8,530 nucleotides of DNA from Porticoccus sp965660005 (GCF_965660005.1 NZ_CBFHYF010000056.1:1-8530), one strand, 5' to 3'. Positions 1-6,910 are shown, counted from the first letter of the stretch. Numbers and translations: made by a program. The notes: generated by a model from the letters alone, not told the origin.

Positions 1-1779
1 TTACCTGGTGATTCCAGCAAGCTGATGGCAGAAATGCCCAAGGTGGCGATTATTGCGCTGACATTTTCGCTGCTGGAGTCCTTCCTGATTTTGCCGGCTC
101 ACCTGCGCCATCTGAAACCCGAGAAAGAGGCCACATCGCTGTTTGCAAAATGGTTGCAGAGGGCGAGAAACGGGGCTTCCCGGTGGATGAAGCAGTTTGC
201 GGATCATCAGTTCCGGCCGGCGCTGGAAAGTTGCCTGCGTCACAGCGGTATTACCATGGCGCTGTTTCTGGCGGTACTGATTGTCATACTGGGGGTTTTC
301 TTTACCGGTTGGTTGCGCGTCGCTTTTTTCCCGGTGGTTGAGGGGGAGTACTTGCGGGCATCAGCCGAGCTGCGGGAAGGTATCAGTTTCGATCGCTCTC
401 TGGCCGTTATGCGACAGATAGAAGAGGGCGTAGAGGGGTTAAAGCAGGAGCCTCTGTTGATTGGCGAGGATGGGCGCTCGGTCATTGAAAATCACTATGC
501 CGAAAGCCGGGAAAACATCGTCTCGGTTGTTCTGGAGTTATCCAGTAACGAAACCCGCTCGGTCTCGTCAAGGGCCGTGGCTGAACTCTGGCGAAAACAT
601 ATCGGGGTCGTGGAAAATGTCGAGGACTTTGGCGTCGAATATACGCTGATGGGACGGCCCAAGGAGATTAATTTACTTCTCAAGGGGGATAACATTGATG
701 ATTTGCGTTTGGCCTCCGTGGACATTGAAGCTTTGCTACTGGACTACCCCCGGGTCTTCAATGTTTCCAGTTCATTTCGCACCGCAAGCAAAGAGATCGA
801 AATCAGTCTCAAGGACAATGCAGACACGCTCGGGGTTGGTTTGAGTGATATTGCCGGGCAGTTGCGCAACGCGTTTTATGGTGCCGAGGCACAGCGTATT
901 CCGCGGGATCGGGAGGATGTCAAAGTCATAGTTCGCTATCCTGAGGCGGAGCGAGCCCGAACCTCATCGCTGGATGAATTGCGTATCCGGACGGATGATG
1001 GTCGTGAGTTGCCCTTCGGTGCTGTGGCAGATATCGCCTTTGTGCCGGGGTATACAGAGATCAAGCGCCGCGATCGCAAGCGGATGGTCGAGATAGAAAG
1101 TGAGCTGGTGAGTGGTGCCGCGTCTGCCGGTGAGATCGTGGCAGTGCTGATGCGGGATCACTGGCCCGATCTAGTGAAGAAATTCCCGGGTTTGACGTTG
1201 GAAATTGACGGTGCACAGAAAGATCAAAAGGCGTTTGAAGTGGGATTTTTACAAATGATGGCGCTGGCACTATTGGCTATTTATACCCTGCTCGCCGTGG
1301 AGTTCCGCTCATACTGGCAGCCGATTATTGTGCTCAGCGCCGTGCCGTTTGGGATTGCCGGGGCAATTATCGGCCACATGTTGTTTGGCAAGGAAATCAG
1401 TATGCCCTCAATGATGGGGGTGCTGGCAACGGCCGGCGTAGTGGTCAACGATAATCTGGTGCTGATTGATCGCATCAATCAGTTGAAAAAAGAGGGGTGG
1501 CATGCAGTGGATGCAGCTTTGCAGGGGGCCAGAGACCGTTTTCGGCCAATTGTGCTGACATCGCTGACCACGTTCTTTGGTCTGACGCCGATATTGTTTG
1601 AGCGCAGTGCTCAGGCCCAATTTCTGATACCCATGGTCATTTCATTGGCATTTGGCGTTTTGTTGGCTACTTTTGTCACCCTGTTACTGGTGCCTTCGAT
1701 CTATATTAGTGGTGAGCGCATCAGGGCATATTTCAGGGCGGGCCAGCCGTTGGCCGCCGGGGAGCAGATTCAAAGATGA
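1..1779 (+). CDS. RND efflux transporter permease subunit, HAE1/AcrB-like (C-terminal part, 5' end outside window)
   Basis: Inner-membrane, proton-driven pump subunit of a tripartite efflux system; substrate unknown. The reading frame is open from base 1, and the codons before the first ATG (25) read LPGDSSKLMAEMPKVAII, the usual RND sequence entering TM6, so the gene starts upstream and 592 residues are visible. Order in window residues: TM6 about 9-34 ending in LILPAHL; TM7 about 84-103; second periplasmic pore/docking half about 105-410; TM8 about 413-432; TM9 about 438-460; TM10 about 469-492; TM11 about 516-533; TM12 about 541-566; short cytoplasmic tail. TM10 reads GVVVNDNLVLID, so the lysine of AcrB TM10 (K940) aligns with Asn. 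The TM4 aspartates lie outside the window. The stop overlaps the next start (ATGA), so the two genes are probably co-transcribed and translationally coupled. The adaptor and outer-membrane partners are not visible. The family call is secure; the drug or metabolite specificity is not. Confidence 0.93.
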   Translation, partial: LPGDSSKLMAEMPKVAIIALTFSLLESFLILPAHLRHLKPEKEATSLFAKWLQRARNGASRWMKQFADHQFRPALESCLRHSGITMALFLAVLIVILGVFFTGWLRVAFFPVVEGEYLRASAELREGISFDRSLAVMRQIEEGVEGLKQEPLLIGEDGRSVIENHYAESRENIVSVVLELSSNETRSVSSRAVAELWRKHIGVVENVEDFGVEYTLMGRPKEINLLLKGDNIDDLRLASVDIEALLLDYPRVFNVSSSFRTASKEIEISLKDNADTLGVGLSDIAGQLRNAFYGAEAQRIPRDREDVKVIVRYPEAERARTSSLDELRIRTDDGRELPFGAVADIAFVPGYTEIKRRDRKRMVEIESELVSGAASAGEIVAVLMRDHWPDLVKKFPGLTLEIDGAQKDQKAFEVGFLQMMALALLAIYTLLAVEFRSYWQPIIVLSAVPFGIAGAIIGHMLFGKEISMPSMMGVLATAGVVVNDNLVLIDRINQLKKEGWHAVDAALQGARDRFRPIVLTSLTTFFGLTPILFERSAQAQFLIPMVISLAFGVLLATFVTLLLVPSIYISGERIRAYFRAGQPLAAGEQIQR

Positions 1780-2246
1780 ACTCGATGATTGAAGTAACGG
1801 ATCTGGCATTGATTATTCAGCTGGCGGTTGCGCCGGTATTTCTGCTGGCGGGCATAGCGGGGTTTCTCAATGTCATATCAGGTAGGCTGGGGCGTATTGT
1901 TGATCGCGCCAGGGTGGTGGGTCAGCGGGAGTTTCGTCTGAGTGATCGGGAGCAGAAAGCAATTTGTCAGCAGGAGCTGCAGTTTCTGTGGCGCAGGACT
2001 AAAGTGACGAATTGGTCCATAGGGCTTTGCACAGCTGCCGGCTTATTGGTTTGTATTCTGATCGTCAGCCTGTTTGTGGGTGGCTTCTGGCAGTTGCACA
2101 TAGGCAGCTTGATTGTGGGGTTCTTTGTATTGGCACTGGTGCTGTTGATTGTTGCGTTGATGTTGTTTCTCAAGGAGGTTCACCTGGCTACCCGCACATT
2201 AAGGGTAGCCAGAGAGTTTTCCTTTGAGGATGTGCGGGGTGAGTAG
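1776..2246 (+). CDS. DUF2721 family small integral membrane protein
   Basis: A 156-residue membrane protein of unknown function. Three hydrophobic segments are visible: about 9-31, 80-103 and 108-133. The first is followed by a conserved basic stretch, NVISGRLGRIVDRAR (32-46), and the pattern of hydrophobic helix, N-R-L-x-R-I-V-D-R-A-R, charged helical linker (about 45-77) and two closing helices is what I recognise as DUF2721. The start is ATG 1776, which overlaps the RND stop codon by four bases (ATGA). A purine-rich GGGGAG at 1759-1764 could serve as ribosome binding site, though 11 nt is a long spacing. A second in-frame ATG at 1785 would shorten the protein by three residues. The overlap suggests a shared transcript with the efflux permease, but I know of no demonstrated functional link. 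A palindrome that may end the transcript begins 2 nt after the stop codon. Confidence 0.85.
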   Translation: MNSMIEVTDLALIIQLAVAPVFLLAGIAGFLNVISGRLGRIVDRARVVGQREFRLSDREQKAICQQELQFLWRRTKVTNWSIGLCTAAGLLVCILIVSLFVGGFWQLHIGSLIVGFFVLALVLLIVALMLFLKEVHLATRTLRVAREFSFEDVRGE

Positions 2247-2248
2247 AC

Positions 2249-2276
2249 CGTATTGTTAACAATACGCCTTCTTTTT
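2249..2276 (+). terminator. Possible rho-independent terminator after the RND-DUF2721 genes (perfect palindrome plus T-rich tract)
   Basis: CGTATTGTTAACAATACG (2249-2266) is a perfect 18-bp palindrome. As RNA it could fold into a 7-bp stem with a TTAA loop, followed by CCTTCTTTTTC. Position, just past the DUF2721 stop and ahead of a convergent gene, fits a terminator. The stem is AT-rich and the T-run starts several bases after it, so termination would be weak. An operator-like protein-binding site is the alternative. Confidence 0.4.
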
Positions 2277-2296
2277 CGTTAGCTTGCTGGCGAGCC

Positions 2297-2315
2297 AAAA
2301 TCATCAATTGGATGA
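2297..2315 (-). terminator. Weak candidate terminator of the minus-strand regulator gene
   Basis: Read on the minus strand, TCATC (2315-2311), a 5-nt loop and GATGA (2305-2301) are followed at once by TTTT (2300-2297). It lies 14 nt beyond the regulator's stop codon. The stem is only 5 bp, so this is a tentative call made from position and the U-tract. Confidence 0.22.
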
Positions 2316-2328
2316 CGGTGGAGCGTGT

Positions 2329-4299
2329 TCAGGTACGCCCGATATTGTATTTCTTCAATTTTATGTACAGGGTGCTCTTCGCAATATTCAATTGCTTGGC
2401 TACCTTCGTCAGATTGCCGCCCTCTTCGCGAATGGAGCGGATAATCACTTCTTTCTCGGCAAAATCCAACGGGTTGACGACCGCATCACTTTCATGACCG
2501 GCAAGATTGGCGGCAAGGAAGTCCTTGGGAAGATCTTCCGGTCCCAGTTCTTCGCGGTCGGAGAGAAAGAAAGCGGCGGTAATCAGGTTGCCCAGTTCAC
2601 GAATATTGCCTGGCCAGCTATGTTTTTCGAGCAGATCGAGCAGCGGCTTGCTGAGTCGTTTCTGATCCCCGGAATGCTGCTCCAGCAGGTGGGCGAATAT
2701 ATTGTGAGCCAGCAGGGATACATCCCCGGTTCGCTCCCGCAGTGGTGGTACTGTCAATGTCATTGAGGAGATTCGGTAATAGAGGTCCATCCTGAAGCGA
2801 CCTTCTGCCACTTCCTGAGCTAGATCCCGGTTGGTGGCGGCGATCAGCCTGAAGTTGACCTTGCGTGGGCGTGTATCACCTACGGGGCAGATTTCTGACT
2901 CTTGAAGCACCCGAAGAAACATTGGTTGGAGGTCGAAGGGCATTTCGCCAATCTCATCCAGAAACAGTGTGCCGCCGTTTGCAGCTTCTATTTTGCCAAT
3001 CATGCCGCCCCGACGTGCCCCTGTGAAGGCGCCTTCAATGTGCCCAAACAATTCGCTTGCTAGTAGATCCCTGGAAAGCCCGCCACAGTTGAGCGCGACA
3101 AACTCACCGGTGTTGGGTGGCCCCTCTTCGTGCATTGCTCTGGCAAAGAGCTCTTTGCCAACCCCCGTTTCTCCCTGCAGCAGCACGGGTATGGGTGCCT
3201 TGGCAACTCGTTTGGCTTGCTGCACAGCTTTCAGGAAAGGAGTGCTTTGTCCGACCAGTCGAAAAAAACCGGTGGATTTTGAGGGAGGGGGTATCGTCGT
3301 CGGGCTGCCCGATACTCTCTGGGATGAGCGAGCAGGGAGTGGAATAATCGCCAGGTAGCCGATTTGTTCCCCTTGGTGGATGACAGGTTGAATCCATTGC
3401 TGGTCTATCTGATTAAATGCCGAATCCTGTCCGGGTGTATAAACACCCTCACTGTTGAGTGTCAGAATAGGGTTATATGGGGTTAGATTGATTCTTATGC
3501 CCCTGGCCGCCAGCACCTTGTCTGCCATAGTATTGGTGCGGACCAACTTGCCGTCCATGTCAAATAGCAGTACACCGTCATTCCCCGAAGAGGCGAAATG
3601 ATCAATGGTGGTGCCAAGAAGAAGATCTCTTTTCGCCAGCTTCAGTTGTGCAAATTGACCCTCAATTCTGCGGGCACCGGAAATAGCCAGTGCCAGACAA
3701 TAATCATGTAAGGTGTTTTTTAAACCTGAAATATTCAATGCACCAAGAAGGCGTTTCTCGAAGGGGTCCCGAATCACGGCGGCCGAGCAAGTCCAGCGGC
3801 TGATGTTTTCACAGAAATGCTCAAAGGCGTGAACCTGAACGGGAGCCCCGATATTCAGTGCGGTACCAATGGCGTTTGTTCCTGCCGCCTGCTCATTCCA
3901 GTTGGCACCGGGGATCAGGCTGTAATTATTGGCCAGTTCCAGTGTGTCGGGATCTCCCTCGTAATCCAGTATCATTCCGGAAGGTGTCACGAGGTGCATG
4001 ATGGTGCCGGACTCGGCCAGTAATTCTTTGGCTTCGCGCATAATAACTTCGGATGCCGACAGCAGCTCTCTGTGTTGCCGTCTGATGCCTGTCAGTTCTT
4101 CACCGCTGAGTTCCAGAACCCGTTTTGCGACAAGCGGATCAACCTGGCTGGTCACGCAACGCTGCCACGAGGCTTCAATCACAGATCGTACAGTATTGTC
4201 GGGCAGATTTCCGTCTGTCAGCAGCTTCTCGCGTGCGGAAGCAACTCGTGTCGGGTGCGAGACAGCAGCCGATCCTTTAAGGGAGGATTCATAACTCAT
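2329..4299 (-). CDS. acxR: Sigma-54-dependent transcriptional activator, AcoR/AcxR type, of the acetone carboxylase operon
   Basis: A 656-residue enhancer-binding protein predicted to activate acxABC. The N-terminal sensor region has a GAF-like domain (about 75-220) with the GTNAIGTAL motif (140-148) and a W-x-CSAA stretch near 169-174, both typical of AcoR-like regulators. A PAS-like segment follows (about 232-320), then a proline/serine linker (about 325-345). The AAA+ domain (about 346-585) carries Walker A GETGVGKE (376-383), an intact GAFTGA sigma-54 contact loop (423-428), Walker B LFLDE (445-449), an arginine-finger region RFRMDLYYR (501-509) and sensor II WPGNIREL (562-569). A Fis-type helix-turn-helix (about 628-650) ends the protein. 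ATG 4297-4299 is the start; the next Met (87) would remove the region ahead of the GAF domain. It is divergent from acxA, with a consensus sigma-54 promoter between them. In Xanthobacter an AcxR of this class accompanies acxABC. The effector (acetone, isopropanol or another small ketone or alcohol) is inferred; an acetoin-type ligand cannot be excluded. Confidence 0.9.
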   Translation of the reverse strand: MSYESSLKGSAAVSHPTRVASAREKLLTDGNLPDNTVRSVIEASWQRCVTSQVDPLVAKRVLELSGEELTGIRRQHRELLSASEVIMREAKELLAESGTIMHLVTPSGMILDYEGDPDTLELANNYSLIPGANWNEQAAGTNAIGTALNIGAPVQVHAFEHFCENISRWTCSAAVIRDPFEKRLLGALNISGLKNTLHDYCLALAISGARRIEGQFAQLKLAKRDLLLGTTIDHFASSGNDGVLLFDMDGKLVRTNTMADKVLAARGIRINLTPYNPILTLNSEGVYTPGQDSAFNQIDQQWIQPVIHQGEQIGYLAIIPLPARSSQRVSGSPTTIPPPSKSTGFFRLVGQSTPFLKAVQQAKRVAKAPIPVLLQGETGVGKELFARAMHEEGPPNTGEFVALNCGGLSRDLLASELFGHIEGAFTGARRGGMIGKIEAANGGTLFLDEIGEMPFDLQPMFLRVLQESEICPVGDTRPRKVNFRLIAATNRDLAQEVAEGRFRMDLYYRISSMTLTVPPLRERTGDVSLLAHNIFAHLLEQHSGDQKRLSKPLLDLLEKHSWPGNIRELGNLITAAFFLSDREELGPEDLPKDFLAANLAGHESDAVVNPLDFAEKEVIIRSIREEGGNLTKVAKQLNIAKSTLYIKLKKYNIGRT

Positions 4300-4321
4300 G
4301 GCACTCTTAACTCACCGGTTT

Positions 4322-4327
4322 ATTATA
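4322..4327 (-). promoter_or_regulatory. Candidate -10 box of the acxR promoter
   Basis: The minus strand reads TATAAT here, a perfect sigma-70 -10 hexamer 22 nt before the acxR ATG, which would give a leader of roughly 15 nt. No good -35 hexamer lies at 16-18 bp spacing; instead the inverted repeat at 4333-4350 covers that position, so an activator or autoregulation could be involved. A second minus-strand TATAAT lies at 4348-4353. Confidence 0.35.
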
Positions 4328-4332
4328 ATAAA

Positions 4333-4350
4333 AATCGTTATTGTACGATT
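4333..4350. promoter_or_regulatory. Inverted repeat AATCGT-N6-ACGATT, candidate operator near acxR
   Basis: Two perfect 6-bp arms (4333-4338 and 4345-4350) separated by 6 bp. The right arm continues as ACGATTATA (4345-4353), a 9-mer repeated exactly at 4560-4568. It sits where RNA polymerase would contact the -35 region of acxR, so AcxR autoregulation is plausible. Assignment to AcxR is inference. Confidence 0.35.
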
Positions 4351-4474
4351 ATAGGACGTTTCTTATTTTTGGGCCTCACTGCGTATAATCACGTTCAACC
4401 CATTCAATTACAAGTATTTTGCAGTGATGGGCCAGTGTACCGCAGCGCGTTGCCTTTTATTGTTTTGGGCAGCC

Positions 4475-4484
4475 ATAGGTAAGG
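4475..4484. promoter_or_regulatory. Palindrome ACGATATCGT, candidate activator-binding site
   Basis: A perfect 10-bp palindrome built from the same ACGAT half-site as the elements at 4333-4350 and 4560-4568. It lies about 180 bp upstream of the predicted acxA transcription start, within enhancer range for a sigma-54 activator. Confidence 0.3.
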
Positions 4485-4555
4485 ACGATATCGTAGACAT
4501 AGGCTGTAACCCGTGTTTTAATCAGTTCGATTAATGCTCGGCCTGCGGCTGATAT

Positions 4556-4568
4556 TCGAACGATTATA
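4556..4568. promoter_or_regulatory. TCGAACGATTATA, candidate upstream activating sequence of acxA
   Basis: Contains the second exact copy of ACGATTATA (4560-4568), about 95-103 bp upstream of the predicted acxA transcription start, a usual enhancer distance for sigma-54 promoters. TCGAAC (4556-4561) also pairs with GTTCGA at 4525-4530, 25 bp away. The evidence is repetition and position only. Confidence 0.3.
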
Positions 4569-4636
4569 ACAGGTTCTTGCCAAGCGTTAGTTTGATATTT
4601 CTTATAACATAATAAAATTTAACAATAAATTTTTAT

Positions 4637-4652
4637 TGGCACGACTATTGCT
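4637..4652 (+). promoter_or_regulatory. Sigma-54 (-24/-12) promoter of the acx operon
   Basis: TGGCACG (4637-4643), 4 bp, TTGCT (4648-4652), preceded by T at 4636, matches the RpoN consensus YTGGCACG-N4-TTGCW at every fixed position with correct GG-to-GC spacing. It faces acxA and predicts a start near 4663, giving a leader of roughly 100 nt. The neighbouring divergent gene encodes a GAFTGA-containing activator, which makes the assignment very likely. Confidence 0.93.
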
Positions 4653-4660
4653 ATAGTCGT
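4641..4660. repeat. Perfect 8-bp inverted repeat across the sigma-54 promoter
   Basis: ACGACTAT (4641-4648) and ATAGTCGT (4653-4660) are exact reverse complements around TGCT (4649-4652). The left arm takes in the end of the -24 box and the first base of the -12 box; the right arm covers about -10 to -3. It lies before the predicted start, so it is not an RNA hairpin of this transcript. It may be an operator or a chance extension of the promoter sequence. Confidence 0.6.
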
Positions 4661-4751
4661 ATGCGAGGGCACCTCAGTCCCCGAATGATTTGTAGCATGA
4701 ATTATAAAAAGCAAATCAGGCGGGAGTGCAGGGGTGGAAGTAATCAACAGT

Positions 4752-4758
4752 AAGAGGA
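4752..4758 (+). promoter_or_regulatory. Ribosome binding site of acxA
   Basis: AAGAGGA ends 7 nt before the TTG at 4766. It fixes the start because the in-frame TAA at 4751-4753 blocks any upstream start, and the first in-frame ATG lies inside the phosphate-binding motif. Confidence 0.75.
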
Positions 4759-4765
4759 TATACAC

Positions 4766-6910
4766 TTGAATGATTTAACCAATCCCGTTGAAGTTCTGGG
4801 TATCGATGCCGGCGGCACGATGACCGATACTTTTTTTGTGCGTGCAGACGGCACTTTTGTTGTCGGTAAAGCGCAAAGTGACGTCGATGAAGCCAAGGCG
4901 GTGCTGACATCTAGTGTTGATGGACTGGCTCACTGGGGCACAACCCCTGAAGAGGTTTTCCCGCAAATGGTCACCTGCGTGTTCTCTGGTACTGCGATGC
5001 TTAACCGCGTTGTTGGCCGCAAGGGTCTGCGTACTGGTCTGATCGTAAGTAAAGGCTTTGAAGACTTCCACCGCATGGGTCGTGCTATCCAGTGTTACCT
5101 GGGTTATGCGTTTGAAGACCGTCTTCACCTTAACACTCACCGCTATGATGAGCCCCTGGCTCACATCCACGATACTCGCGGTGTTACCGAGCGTGTCGAC
5201 TCCAAAGGCGGCGTGGTAATTCCAGTTCGTTTGCACGAAGCCCGTGAAGCTGCCCGTGAGTTGATCGAGCAAGGTTGTAAAGCCATTGTGATCAGCTTCC
5301 TGAGTTCCTATCTGAATAGTACTCATGAGCGCGCTGTTCGCGATGTTTGTCTTGAAGTTGCAAAAGAAATGGGCTCCAAGATCCCGGTATTTGCTTCCGT
5401 CGATTACTACCCGGTTCGTAAAGAAACTCACCGTACCAACACAACGTTGTTGGAAGCCTACGCTGCTGAGCCTTCTCGGGCTATTCTGTCCAACCTCAGC
5501 GATCGTATGAAAAACATCGGCGCGAAGTTTGACCTTCGCGTAATGGCTAGCCATGGCGGTACTATCAGCTGGAAAGCGAAAGAGCTGGCGCGTACGCTGG
5601 TATCCGGTCCTATCGGTGGTGTGATGGGTTCACGTTATCTGGCCGAGCAGCTCGGATACGAAAACGTTGCCTGTTCCGATATTGGTGGTACCAGTTTCGA
5701 TATGTCGCTGATTGTCAAGGGCAAAGTGTCCATGCATCAGGACGGTGACTGTGCTCGATTGGTACTGTCTCTGCCGCTGGTATCCATGGATACCATTGGT
5801 GCAGGTGCCGGTAGCTTCGTACGTATCGATCCCTACAGTAACTCCCTGAAACTCGGTCCTGATAGTGCCGGTTACCGCGTTGGTACCTGTTGGCCAGCTG
5901 GTGGTGTTGATACAGTGTCTGTAACCGACTGTCACATCATTCTTGGTTACCTGAACCCCGATAACTTCCTCGGCGGTATTCTGGAGCTGGATGTTCCTCG
6001 TGCACGTCAGTGCGTGAAAGACCAGATCGCTGATCCGCTTGGTATGTCTCTGGAAGATGCGGCGGCTGGTGTTATTGAGTTGCTTGACCTTTCCTTGCGT
6101 CAGCATTTGCGCGCCATGATCAGTGCCAAAGGCTACAGCCCCAGTGATTTTGTATGCTTCTCCTACGGTGGTGGTGGTCCGGTTCACGCCTATGGCTACA
6201 CCATGGGTCTCGGCTTTAAAGAAACCATCGTTCCAGCCTGGGCTGCCGGTTTCTCTGCATTTGGTTGTGCGACCGCAGACTTTGAATACCGTTATGATAA
6301 GAGTACGGATATCGGTATCACCAAAGAGTCAACGGCTGCGGATAAACAGGCAGCCGTCAACACCTTGGGCGCTTGCTGGAAAGAGTTGACTGAGAAAGTG
6401 ATGGAAGAGTTCAGAATCAACGGATTTACCGAAGATGATGTCACTCTCACCCCTGGTTACCGCATGCAGTATCTGGGTCAGTTGAACGATCTGGAAATGT
6501 CTTCTCCACTGAGCAAAATCGGTAGTCCGGAAGACTGGGATAAACTGGTTGCCTGTTTTGATGAGACCTATGGCCGCGTATACGCCGATGCCGCTCGCTC
6601 TCCTGAGCTTGGGTTTGGTGTAACTGCTGCCATCATGCGTGGGTCTGTTGAAACCAAGAAACCAAGCATTCCTTCTGAGCCGGATGCTGGCCCCAACCCT
6701 CCAGCCGAAGCAGTAACCGGATCACGTCCGTTCTACTACGGTGGCAAGTGGGTTGATGCGAAGCTCTACAAAATGGAAAGCCTGTTGCCTGGCAACAGAA
6801 TAACCGGACCAGCAGTTGTTGAGTCTGATGCAACCACATATGTAATCCCGACTGGCTTTGAAACTTGGTTGGATGGACACCGTCTGTTCCACCTGGTCGA
6901 AGTTGAATAA
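4766..6910 (+). CDS. acxA: Acetone carboxylase, beta subunit (hydantoinase A-like, ATP-binding)
   Basis: Subunit of the alpha2-beta2-gamma2 cytoplasmic acetone carboxylase, which makes acetoacetate from acetone and bicarbonate using ATP; in characterised enzymes ATP goes to AMP and phosphate. This HyuA/ASKHA-fold subunit is thought to bind and hydrolyse ATP. The 714 residues match the family's length of about 717. Visible motifs: phosphate-1 loop GIDAGGTMTD (12-21), SGTAMLNRVVGRKGLRTGLI (74-93), DYYPVRKETHRTNTT (213-227), phosphate-2 SDIGGTSFD (304-312), GAGAGS (345-350), FSYGGGGPVHAYG (466-478) and a conserved end FETWLDGHRLFHL (698-710). Similarity to Xanthobacter AcxA is high from memory along the whole chain, including RMGRA and LNTHRYD, which separates it from hydantoinase or oxoprolinase subunits. 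Acetophenone carboxylase is a more distant relative and less likely. The start is TTG, the only workable start codon. It is first in the operon behind a sigma-54 promoter, 70 nt before acxB, and its codon use is strongly biased toward CGT/GGT/AAC-type codons, suggesting high expression. Confidence 0.96.
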   Translation: MNDLTNPVEVLGIDAGGTMTDTFFVRADGTFVVGKAQSDVDEAKAVLTSSVDGLAHWGTTPEEVFPQMVTCVFSGTAMLNRVVGRKGLRTGLIVSKGFEDFHRMGRAIQCYLGYAFEDRLHLNTHRYDEPLAHIHDTRGVTERVDSKGGVVIPVRLHEAREAARELIEQGCKAIVISFLSSYLNSTHERAVRDVCLEVAKEMGSKIPVFASVDYYPVRKETHRTNTTLLEAYAAEPSRAILSNLSDRMKNIGAKFDLRVMASHGGTISWKAKELARTLVSGPIGGVMGSRYLAEQLGYENVACSDIGGTSFDMSLIVKGKVSMHQDGDCARLVLSLPLVSMDTIGAGAGSFVRIDPYSNSLKLGPDSAGYRVGTCWPAGGVDTVSVTDCHIILGYLNPDNFLGGILELDVPRARQCVKDQIADPLGMSLEDAAAGVIELLDLSLRQHLRAMISAKGYSPSDFVCFSYGGGGPVHAYGYTMGLGFKETIVPAWAAGFSAFGCATADFEYRYDKSTDIGITKESTAADKQAAVNTLGACWKELTEKVMEEFRINGFTEDDVTLTPGYRMQYLGQLNDLEMSSPLSKIGSPEDWDKLVACFDETYGRVYADAARSPELGFGVTAAIMRGSVETKKPSIPSEPDAGPNPPAEAVTGSRPFYYGGKWVDAKLYKMESLLPGNRITGPAVVESDATTYVIPTGFETWLDGHRLFHLVEVE

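Larger units (their letters stand above)
4300..4765. promoter_or_regulatory. Divergent acxR-acxA intergenic control region
   Basis: This 466-bp stretch holds no convincing gene. It contains a sigma-54 promoter facing acxA, a TATAAT facing acxR, several ACGAT/ATCGT half-sites (4334-4349, 4475-4484, 4560-4564), an AT-rich tract (about 4590-4636) that could bend between enhancer and promoter, and a leader of about 100 nt before acxA. No riboswitch or tRNA-like fold was recognised. Its length and layout suit DNA looping by an enhancer-binding protein, optionally helped by IHF; I found only off-register near-matches to the IHF consensus. Confidence 0.75.

Noticed and set aside
2284..2766. 160-codon plus-strand ORF opposite the C-terminal coding part of acxR
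   Set aside because: Antisense to the HTH and AAA+ coding sequence, with no domain and no credible ribosome binding site.
4384..4389. Plus-strand TATAAT in the intergenic region
   Set aside because: No -35 hexamer at proper spacing and no gene to serve; expected by chance in AT-rich sequence.
4442..4462. Small hairpin (GCAGCGCGTTGC) followed by T-rich sequence, considered as a terminator or small RNA end
   Set aside because: Only a 4-bp stem including a G-T pair, with a broken T-run and no upstream transcript to end.
4072..4482. 136-codon plus-strand ORF running from inside acxR into the intergenic region
   Set aside because: Most of it is antisense to the well-supported acxR, the rest crosses the regulatory region, and the protein resembles nothing I know.
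4520..4533. IHF-like site AATCAG-TTCG near the middle of the intergenic region
   Set aside because: The TTR part of the consensus is out of register by one base, so it does not meet the motif.
4775..5554. 259-codon minus-strand ORF opposite acxA (and a 185-codon one at 5630-6187)
   Set aside because: Same codon-bias artefact, in the same register as acxA; no family resemblance.
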